Assembly: GCA_016000085.1 (NCBI GenBank)
Contig: JAECRT010000022.1
Span: 1-40,042 of the forward strand
Source of the DNA: Sphingomonadaceae bacterium
GTDB lineage: Bacteria; Pseudomonadota; Alphaproteobacteria; Sphingomonadales; Sphingomonadaceae
Length of the DNA stretch: 40,042 nt
Direction of reading: 5' to 3'
Shown: positions 34,340-40,042 of the stretch, piece by piece
Position numbering within the stretch: the first letter of the stretch is position 1
Layout of the letters: each line of letters opens with the position of its first letter
Notes under the pieces: model-generated
Seen by the model: only the letters and a program-made list of their open reading frames with translations
Told to the model about the DNA's origin: nothing
The model's database searches: none
Program-made: the position numbers and the translations under genes

Positions 34340-34398
34340 GGTCGCGCCTTTCGCCGGGCGGGGGCTGTCGGGCGCAGGATTACAGCTAGGAGAGCCGG

Positions 34399-34683
34399 AT
34401 GCGCCGGAACGCACAGATTATCTCTATCGCCATGCTGTTCGCCCTGGCCGCCTGCGGGGGCGCGGACAAGGCCAGCGAAAAGGTCAAAATGAAAGATATG
34501 GAAGTGGTGGACGGCACCGCGACCGATGCCATGACCGACCTTGACGGCGTGCAGAGCGAGGGATCGGCGGTGGCCCTGCCTGGCAACGACGCGGCGGGCA
34601 ACGCCAGCGCGCCGGCCAAGCCTGCTGCGAAGTCCAACGTCGAAAAGCCGGCGGAAGAGTCCGAGGTCTTGTCCGACCAGTAA
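34399..34683 (+). CDS. small lipoprotein (hypothetical)
   Basis: This 94-residue protein has a lipoprotein signal ending in the lipobox LAACGG (lipidated Cys19) after IISIAMLFA. The mature part is hydrophilic and low-complexity, rich in Ala, Glu, Lys and Ser, with no fold I recognise. TAGGAG lies 7 bases before the ATG. It is probably anchored in the outer membrane, as no Asp follows the cysteine. Confidence 0.75.
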   Translation: MRRNAQIISIAMLFALAACGGADKASEKVKMKDMEVVDGTATDAMTDLDGVQSEGSAVALPGNDAAGNASAPAKPAAKSNVEKPAEESEVLSDQ

Positions 34684-34791
34684 AGCCTGACGGGCATGTT
34701 CAGCCATGATACAGACGCGCCGAACAAATATTAAAGCTGAGTGTTTCAGGGTCAGGCGCGGTTGCGCGCGCCCGTTCGAGAGGGTTTATCG

Positions 34792-35487
34792 ATGACGTTC
34801 CGTTTCTCGTCGCGCCGGGCGCTGGCCGTTCTGGCGCTGGCTGCCGCGCCGCTGCTGCCACAGCCCGCCGCCGCGCAATTTTTCTGGTCGCCGCCAGACC
34901 TGTCGGCGCCACCACTAACGGACGAAGCGGCTGCGATCGCGTTGGGCCTGCCCGGCGCGAACCCGGCCGAAATCAAGGCGGGACTTGTATGGAATCTGCG
35001 CGCCGCGCTCAATGTCGCGGCGCTGCAATGCCAGTTCGAACCGACCCTGCTCGCGATCAGCAATTATAACGCCATGATCGCTCATCATGACGCGGAGTTC
35101 GACAGCGCCCAGACGGCAATATTGGGCTATTTCCAGCGCACCGTGGGCAAGGGGAAGCCGGGCCAGACCGCGGCGGATCAATATGGCACGCGCATCTATT
35201 CCGGCTATTCCACCGTGCAGGCCCAAAAGGGCTTCTGTCAGGCCGCAACCGTTGTCGGGCGTCAGGCGATCTTCGCCGATCGCGGAACGCTGCATGAAGT
35301 CGCGCGTAACGGGCTGGGGTCGATCAAGAAGTCGCTGGTCGTCGCTGGCGAGCAATATTATGGCACGCCGGGCTATGATTATGTCGTCGCTCTGCCCTCC
35401 TTCGACCCCAAATGCTGGAAGAAAGGCGTGCTGCTGCCACCCTGTCAGCAGCAATGGAACGACCGGACCAGCGCGCCCAAACCCTGA
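34792..35487 (+). CDS. secreted protein of unknown function
   Basis: This 231-residue protein has a signal peptide (about residues 1-29, ALAVLALAAAPLLPQPAAA then QFFW). The mature part contains LVWNLRAALNVAALQCQFEP, AISNYNAMIAHHDAEFDSAQTAILGYFQR, YGTRIYSGYSTVQAQKGFCQAAT and a C-terminal pair CWKKG...PPCQQQW. The four cysteines suggest two disulfides. It looks like a periplasmic protein found in sphingomonads, though I cannot name a family. GAGAGGG lies upstream of the chosen ATG. It is convergent with queE. Confidence 0.75.
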   Translation: MTFRFSSRRALAVLALAAAPLLPQPAAAQFFWSPPDLSAPPLTDEAAAIALGLPGANPAEIKAGLVWNLRAALNVAALQCQFEPTLLAISNYNAMIAHHDAEFDSAQTAILGYFQRTVGKGKPGQTAADQYGTRIYSGYSTVQAQKGFCQAATVVGRQAIFADRGTLHEVARNGLGSIKKSLVVAGEQYYGTPGYDYVVALPSFDPKCWKKGVLLPPCQQQWNDRTSAPKP

Positions 35488-35499
35488 ACCGAGCGACCG

Positions 35500-36147
35500 T
35501 TAACGCAGGCCCAGATATTTATGGGCCTGCACGGTCAGCCGCCAACGCGGCCGATCCATGACCAACGCGATCGCGGCGCGCGCATTATCCGGCGCATGGG
35601 CGTCGTCGAGTGGCTGGATCAGATGATGGGCAAAGGCCCAGCCTTCCATCGCATCGACATCGGCCAGCCCATGCCCGCCATCGGGCTGGGGCCAAACCAA
35701 CTTGAGTTCATCGCCCGCGCGCTGCACCACGTCGCTGCCCGCCTTGGGGCTGATGCAGACCCAGTCGATGCCGGGATGCACGGCAAGCGTGCCGTTGCTC
35801 TCGATCGCAATGGTAAAGCCGCGCGCATGGAGCGCATCGACCAGCGCATCATCGACCTGCAACATCGGCTCCCCGCCGGTCAGCACGATATAGGGATCAA
35901 CGGAGCTTTGCCCCCAAAAGGCCAGCGCCCCGTCCGCAAGCGCATCGGCATCGGCGAATCGGCCACCGCCATCACCGTCGATGCCGACGAAATCCGTATC
36001 GCAGAAGCGACAGACCGCGCTGGCGCGGTCCTGCTCGCGCCCGCTCCATAAATTGCATCCGGCAAAGCGTAGGAACACGGCTCGCCGCCCGGCCTGCACA
36101 CCCTCTCCCTGAAGAGTCAGGAACATTTCCTTGACCGCATAACTCAT
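35500..36147 (-). CDS. queE: 7-carboxy-7-deazaguanine synthase
   Basis: This 215-residue radical-SAM enzyme of preQ0/queuosine synthesis converts 6-carboxytetrahydropterin to 7-carboxy-7-deazaguanine. The cluster motif is spaced CX14CX2C (C31, C46, C49 in CNLWSG...VCRFCDTDF), the variant known from some proteobacterial QueE proteins rather than CX3CX2C. Other features are EMFLTLQGEGVQAGRRAVFLR at the start and VLTGGEPMLQVD near 90. It is 12 bp after queC, forming a queCE pair. Confidence 0.94.
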   Translation of the reverse strand: MSYAVKEMFLTLQGEGVQAGRRAVFLRFAGCNLWSGREQDRASAVCRFCDTDFVGIDGDGGGRFADADALADGALAFWGQSSVDPYIVLTGGEPMLQVDDALVDALHARGFTIAIESNGTLAVHPGIDWVCISPKAGSDVVQRAGDELKLVWPQPDGGHGLADVDAMEGWAFAHHLIQPLDDAHAPDNARAAIALVMDRPRWRLTVQAHKYLGLR

Positions 36148-36159
36148 CGATTATGCCTT

Positions 36160-36852
36160 TCAGGGCCGCGCGGCATAGACGGTGGGATCGGGCAAGCCCG
36201 CTTCCTCAAAACCCTTGCTGCGCAAACGGCAACTGTCGCACAGGCCACAATGCTTGCCATCGGGCGTAGGATCATAGCAGGACCAGCTCAGCCCGGCATC
36301 CAGCCCCAAACGATCCGCCTCGCGCACGATGTCCGCCTTGCTCATATGTTGCAGCGGGGCATTGATGCGGATCGGATGGCCTTCCACGCCTGCCTTGGTC
36401 GCCAACGCCGCCATTGCCTGAAACGCGTCGATGAATTCGGGACGGCAGTCGGGATAACCCGAATAGTCGAGCGCATTCACGCCTATGAAGATGTCGCGCG
36501 CGCCAGCGACTTCCGCCAGGCCCAGCGTCAGCGAGAGGAATATGGTGTTGCGCGCCGGCACATAGGTCACGGGAATGTCGGTCCCGACCCCGTCCTTGGG
36601 CACGGCGATGTCGGCGGTCAGCGCCGATCCGCCAAAGGCCGTGAGATCAAGCGGCAGGACGATGTGACGCGTCGCATCGAGCGCCTTGGCGACCCGCACG
36701 GCGGCGTCCAGTTCAACCCGATGGCGCTGATTATAGTCGATCGACAAAGCGAGCACGCGATAGCCCGCTTCGCGCGCCATCCCGCCCGCGACCATCGAAT
36801 CAAGGCCGCCCGACAGCAGGACGACGGCTAATTTCTCTTCATTGGCTCCCAT
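36160..36852 (-). CDS. queC: 7-cyano-7-deazaguanine (preQ0) synthase
   Basis: This 230-residue ATP-dependent enzyme turns 7-carboxy-7-deazaguanine into preQ0. It has the PP-loop SGGLDS at 14-19, the [15 protein letters not shown] segment near 37-51, [20 protein letters not shown] near 95-114, [17 protein letters not shown] and the zinc site with [20 protein letters not shown] near 190-210. It is the first gene of the pair with queE. The queuosine genes queD and queF are not in the window. Confidence 0.95.
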   Translation of the reverse strand: MGANEEKLAVVLLSGGLDSMVAGGMAREAGYRVLALSIDYNQRHRVELDAAVRVAKALDATRHIVLPLDLTAFGGSALTADIAVPKDGVGTDIPVTYVPARNTIFLSLTLGLAEVAGARDIFIGVNALDYSGYPDCRPEFIDAFQAMAALATKAGVEGHPIRINAPLQHMSKADIVREADRLGLDAGLSWSCYDPTPDGKHCGLCDSCRLRSKGFEEAGLPDPTVYAARP

Positions 36853-36899
36853 GGCCCCGCGCTACCGCCCGAAACGCGCCAGTGCAAGCATCCGCAGGT

Positions 36900-37310
36900 T
36901 TAGCGACATGCGCCGATCCGCCGCCCCTCTGCCGAGAAGGCGAAGGGTGCGCCATCGGCCACGCCCTGCGAACTGATCTGCACCAACCGGCGCGTTTCGA
37001 CGCGCAGGTCCGTGCGCCCGTTACCCGCCGCCGCGCAATCATAGGTGACGCTGGCGGCGTGGGCCGTGTTGCTCACTGTGAAGCTGTGGCACAGCACCCG
37101 GCCATGGCGTATCTGGAGCAACTGGCGCAGGTCGGTGATGCACAGCTTGCGCGTTTCCGCGCCTTCGCTCCGGTCCCGCAACTCCCATTTGCCGGTTTCC
37201 AGCGCGCGCAACGCGATCAGCGGCGCTGGCGCCACCACAGCGCCCGCCCAGCTTGCCATCATCATCGTTGCTGCCACGGCGCTCAGCGCCCGCAGTCCTG
37301 CCGTCGTCAT
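36900..37310 (-). CDS. secreted DUF3617-like protein (hypothetical)
   Basis: This protein of about 136 residues has a signal peptide (MTTAGLRALSAVAATMMMASWAGA). The mature part has LETGKWELRDRS, then a cysteine in KLCITDLRQLLQI, VLCHSFTVSN, TYDCAAAGNGRTDLRVETR and a final IGACR. The pattern of GxW, four cysteines and a GxTDLR-type strand resembles DUF3617. An in-frame ATG at 37331 is an alternative start. It lies 47 bp upstream of queC on the same strand and may be co-transcribed. Confidence 0.65.
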   Translation of the reverse strand: MTTAGLRALSAVAATMMMASWAGAVVAPAPLIALRALETGKWELRDRSEGAETRKLCITDLRQLLQIRHGRVLCHSFTVSNTAHAASVTYDCAAAGNGRTDLRVETRRLVQISSQGVADGAPFAFSAEGRRIGACR

Positions 37311-37457
37311 GATATCGTTCAAATCCCGCATGGGCCGACCGTCGATCCGGTCGCCATCGTTCACCAGCATCATGCCGCCCAATTGCGGCAATTTGATAGC
37401 GTGATCGCCTCGCCCCGCCGCAATTGCCGCCTATGCCGGCCACCGCTGAACAAAAAT

Positions 37458-38393
37458 CTAGTGCGTGACGAAGCTGTCCAGCGTCAGCGGAAACAACCGC
37501 GAGCAAAAGGCGCAATCCACGCCGATAACCCCGTTCTCATCCGCCATTTCCGTGCGCTCCTGCGCCGGAAAACGGCCAATGACGTCGCGGATATGGGCAA
37601 TGTCGCAACGGCATCCCTTGGCGAGCGGCGCAGGTTCGGTGACCAGCACCTCCCGCTCCTCATGGAACAGCCGCCATACGATGTCGGTCAGCGGCAGCGC
37701 CGTATCGGTCAGTTCATCCTTCCCCAATGTTCCGCCAAGCGCCTGAACATGCTCCCATTCGGCGTGGTCGTGCCGCACATGCAGCCGCTCCCGCCCGACT
37801 TCGCCTTCGGGCAGATGCTGAAGCAGCAAGCCAGCCGCGATGCAGCCCTGCCCGCGCTCATGCCGCGTTGCGATGGTGATGATGCTGGGGATCTGTTCCG
37901 ACTGGAAGAAATAATGCTCCGCCGCCGCCGACAGCGATTCGCCTTCCAGCGGCACGATGCCCTGATAACGCTCGCCCGTGACCGCCTGGTCGAAGGTGAT
38001 GGCCAGATAGCCCTTGCCAAACAACCCGAACAGCGTCGGGTCCGCGCCCAGTTCGGCCAGCCGATCGGCATCGAACTTGGCATAGCCACGCAGTTCGCCA
38101 TTCTTGTAATCGGCAACCAGCAGGCTGACGACGCCATGTTCGGTCTGCGCCTGTAGCGTCAATTGTCCGCCCGCCTGCTTCAACGTGCTGCCCAGCAACG
38201 CCGCGAGCACCAGCGCCGACGCCAGCAGCCGCTCGATCGGCGGGGGATAGGCATGGGCGGCCAGGATGGTGTCGAGCACCGGGCCAAGCCGCACGATCCG
38301 CCCGCGTGCATGCCGCGCGGGGATGGTGAAGCCAATGGCGTGATCGATAGGGGCAGCAGTCAATATAGGGCTCCGGTCATCCCGCCGGTTCAT
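37458..38393 (-). CDS. hslO: redox-regulated holdase chaperone Hsp33
   Basis: This 311-residue chaperone is activated by oxidation and holds unfolding proteins. The zinc-binding redox switch is present as C261-R-C263 (KGCRCDIAHI) and C294-x-x-C297 (VDCAFCSRLF). The N-terminal domain has RGRIVRLGPVLDTILAAHAYP near 30-50 and GLFGKGYLAITFD near 123-135. ATG 38393 was chosen over 38423. It follows argF by 81 bp in the argD-argF-hslO order I recall from other alphaproteobacteria. Confidence 0.94.
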   Translation of the reverse strand: MNRRDDRSPILTAAPIDHAIGFTIPARHARGRIVRLGPVLDTILAAHAYPPPIERLLASALVLAALLGSTLKQAGGQLTLQAQTEHGVVSLLVADYKNGELRGYAKFDADRLAELGADPTLFGLFGKGYLAITFDQAVTGERYQGIVPLEGESLSAAAEHYFFQSEQIPSIITIATRHERGQGCIAAGLLLQHLPEGEVGRERLHVRHDHAEWEHVQALGGTLGKDELTDTALPLTDIVWRLFHEEREVLVTEPAPLAKGCRCDIAHIRDVIGRFPAQERTEMADENGVIGVDCAFCSRLFPLTLDSFVTH

Positions 38394-38474
38394 GGTCGGG
38401 AAGAATGAGGCTGCATCGCGCAACCGACGCAGCGATGCAGGCGAGCCGCCTAGATAGGCAGCCCGCCCGAAAAC

Positions 38475-39404
38475 TCAACCAAGCAGCCCCAACGCCCAGA
38501 GCAGCACCGACTTCTGGGCATGGATACGGTTTTCCGCCTCGTCCCAGATCAGCGATTGCGGCCCGTCGATCACTTCCGCCACGACTTCCTCGCCGCGATG
38601 GGCGGGCAGGCAGTGGAGGAACTTCGCCTTGGGGGATGCGTGCGCCATCAGCGCGGGCGTCACCTGATAAGGCATCATCGCCGCCAGCTTGGCCTCCGCA
38701 TGGGCCTGACCCATCGAAATCCAGGTGTCGGTGACGACGACATCCGCGCCCGCCACCGCCGCCTGCGGATCGCGCGTCAGGGTGATGCGTGCGCCCGCAG
38801 CCTGTGCGACCTGCGCAAAGCTGGGGTCGGGATCATAGCCTTCGGGTACGCCGATGCGCACGTCGAACTTGAACAGGCCCGCCGCCTCGATGATCGAATG
38901 CAGCACATTATTGCCGTCGCCCAGCCATGCCCACTGGCTGCCAGGCAGCGCGACACCATGTTCCACGACGGTCAGCAGGTCCGCGACGATCTGGCAAGGA
39001 TGCGACAGGTCGGTCAGGCCGTTGATGACCGGAACGGTGGCATGCTGCGCCATTTCCTCGACCTTGGCATGGTCGTCGGTACGCATCATGATCGCGTCGC
39101 ACATGCGACTGAGCACGCGGGCCGTATCGGCAATCGTCTCGCCGCGCCCCAACTGGCTGGTCGCCCCGTCCAGGATCAGCGACGTGCCGCCAAGCTGGCG
39201 GATCGCCATGTCAAAGGACACGCGGGTCCGGGTCGAATTTTTCTCGAAGATCATCGCCAGCGTGTGACCGGCCAGCGGCGCGTCGGCATCGGCGCGTCCC
39301 TTGGGGCCGCCCGCGCGCGCGCCCTTGCGATCAATCGCGTCGGCAATCATCGCGGCGATCGCGTCGCCGCCCGCATCGGACAGATTCAGAAAATGTCTGG
39401 TCAT
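38475..39404 (-). CDS. argF: ornithine carbamoyltransferase
   Basis: This 309-residue enzyme makes citrulline from ornithine and carbamoyl phosphate in arginine synthesis. It has the carbamoyl-phosphate loop STRTR at 57-61, HPCQ at 135-138, the ornithine-binding [10 protein letters not shown] near 224-233 and [10 protein letters not shown] at 264-273. GAGGGG lies upstream of ATG 39404. It follows argD across a 59-bp gap that contains a REP-like hairpin. Confidence 0.96.
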   Translation of the reverse strand: MTRHFLNLSDAGGDAIAAMIADAIDRKGARAGGPKGRADADAPLAGHTLAMIFEKNSTRTRVSFDMAIRQLGGTSLILDGATSQLGRGETIADTARVLSRMCDAIMMRTDDHAKVEEMAQHATVPVINGLTDLSHPCQIVADLLTVVEHGVALPGSQWAWLGDGNNVLHSIIEAAGLFKFDVRIGVPEGYDPDPSFAQVAQAAGARITLTRDPQAAVAGADVVVTDTWISMGQAHAEAKLAAMMPYQVTPALMAHASPKAKFLHCLPAHRGEEVVAEVIDGPQSLIWDEAENRIHAQKSVLLWALGLLG

Positions 39405-39421
39405 TGCAAACCACCCCTCAA

Positions 39422-39454
39422 CCGTTCGCCCTGCGCTTGTCGAAGGGCGAACGG
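39422..39454. repeat. REP-like palindromic element
   Basis: CCGTTCGCCCT (39422-39432) and AGGGCGAACGG (39444-39454) form an 11-bp stem around GCGCTTGTCGA. The shape GTTCG...CTTGTCGAA...CGAAC is one I recall as a dispersed intergenic repeat in sphingomonad genomes. Lying between argD and argF, it could alter transcript stability or relative expression. Confidence 0.6.
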
Positions 39455-39463
39455 AGGTTGTTT

Positions 39464-40042
39464 TCAGGCCACCTGGGCCTCCGCATGGCTGCGCGCACCG
39501 GCGGACAGCTTTTCGATACATTCGGCGATATGGCTTTCGTCAATCACCAACGGCGGCAGGATGCGCACGACATTCTGCCCCGCCGCCACCGTCAGCAAGC
39601 CATGATTGTCGCGCAGATGCGCGACGAAGGCGCGCGCCTCGACGCTGTCCTTCAGCTTCAGGCCCAGCATCAGGCCCATGCCACGCACTTCCTCGAACAG
39701 GCCGTCATGATTGGGGATCAACTGCTCCAGCGCCGCACGCAGGCGTGCGCCGATCGCCTGCACATGATCGAGGAAACCGTCGGCCAGCACTTCATCCAGC
39801 ACGGCCAGACCCGCCGCCATGGCGAGCGGGTTGCCGCCATAGGTGGTGCCGTGCGTCCCAAACACCATGCCCTTGGCCGCTTCCGCCGTGGCGAGGCAGG
39901 CACCCAGCGGGAAGCCCGCGCCGATGCCCTTGGCCACTGCCATGATGTCGGGCGTAATGCCATATTGTTCATGGGCAAAGAAAGTGCCGGTCCGGGCATA
40001 GCCGCACTGCACTTCGTCCAGGATCAGCAACAGGCCGTGCTC
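39464..40042 (-). CDS. argD: acetylornithine aminotransferase (partial, 5' end outside the window)
   Basis: The last 192 residues of a class III aminotransferase are present, and the frame runs off the right edge. Visible are [18 protein letters not shown], the PLP lysine in [38 protein letters not shown] and a C-terminal [18 protein letters not shown]. With argF directly downstream this is the arginine-pathway enzyme rather than GABA or ornithine aminotransferase. It may also act on succinyl-diaminopimelate. Confidence 0.93.
   Translation of the reverse strand, partial: EHGLLLILDEVQCGYARTGTFFAHEQYGITPDIMAVAKGIGAGFPLGACLATAEAAKGMVFGTHGTTYGGNPLAMAAGLAVLDEVLADGFLDHVQAIGARLRAALEQLIPNHDGLFEEVRGMGLMLGLKLKDSVEARAFVAHLRDNHGLLTVAAGQNVVRILPPLVIDESHIAECIEKLSAGARSHAEAQVA

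Noticed and set aside
1-40042. CRISPR array, prophage, insertion sequence or rRNA operon
   Set aside because: No regularly spaced repeats, transposase, phage structural gene or rRNA sequence was seen. The only RNA gene I can support firmly is tRNA-Val.

Overview
The window is chromosomal DNA from a GC-rich alphaproteobacterium, most probably a sphingomonad (Sphingobium/Sphingomonas group). This rests on a CpdR-type receiver protein, a petABC bc1 operon, the argD-argF-hslO order, a large TonB-dependent receptor, a cytochrome b561-YceI fusion and a REP-like hairpin with a TTGTCGAA core. Genes are tightly packed and mostly housekeeping. I see no phage, no insertion sequence and no CRISPR array. 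The species is inferred and no database was searched.

Layout. 1-2.5 kb: small envelope or stress-type proteins (DUF4126, GlsB/YeaQ, DUF937/YidB, DUF3597). 2.5-5 kb: a secreted MsrA with an overlapping 50-residue membrane protein, then an aspartate-family aminotransferase. 5-7.8 kb: pabB-pabC (p-aminobenzoate for folate), a DUF983 protein and a thioesterase. 8-11.7 kb: a TonB-dependent receptor coupled to a secreted NPP-type phosphodiesterase, probably for scavenging phosphate esters. 11.8-15.8 kb: a b561-YceI fusion, OmpW, anaerobic HemN with FNR-like boxes between ompW and hemN, and two small secreted proteins, one of the Rap1a family. 15.9-19.3 kb: class II DAHP synthase, TerC and fructose-1,6-bisphosphatase. 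19.3-19.7 kb: a gap with two strong minus-strand intrinsic terminators that no obvious gene explains. 19.7-24.4 kb: an O-acyltransferase with an SGNH domain, N-formylglutamate amidohydrolase, CpdR and DctA.

24.5-26.5 kb: tRNA-Val(GAC), then a CYTH/CHAD protein of different base composition. The segment is closed by a 13-bp copy of the tRNA 3' end, so it looks like a small islet inserted at a tRNA gene. 26.6-30.6 kb: MTA/SAH nucleosidase, apt (salvage of the adenine it releases) and petABC. 30.8-34.3 kb: trmL-hemF-GNAT, a polytopic membrane protein and lipB. 34.4-40 kb: a lipoprotein, a secreted protein, queC-queE (7-deazaguanine), a DUF3617-like protein, hslO, argF and a truncated argD.

The window holds both HemF (oxygen-dependent) and HemN (oxygen-independent), with FNR-like sites only beside HemN, as expected for an organism that moves between oxic and micro-oxic conditions. 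The observations most worth following are the tRNA-Val islet, the unexplained minus-strand terminators at 19.3-19.5 kb, a likely AUA start codon on the DUF4126 gene, the small gene overlapping msrA, and the receptor/phosphodiesterase pair with CTGTCA-like repeats upstream. I did not find a convincing new multi-gene defence or biosynthetic system.
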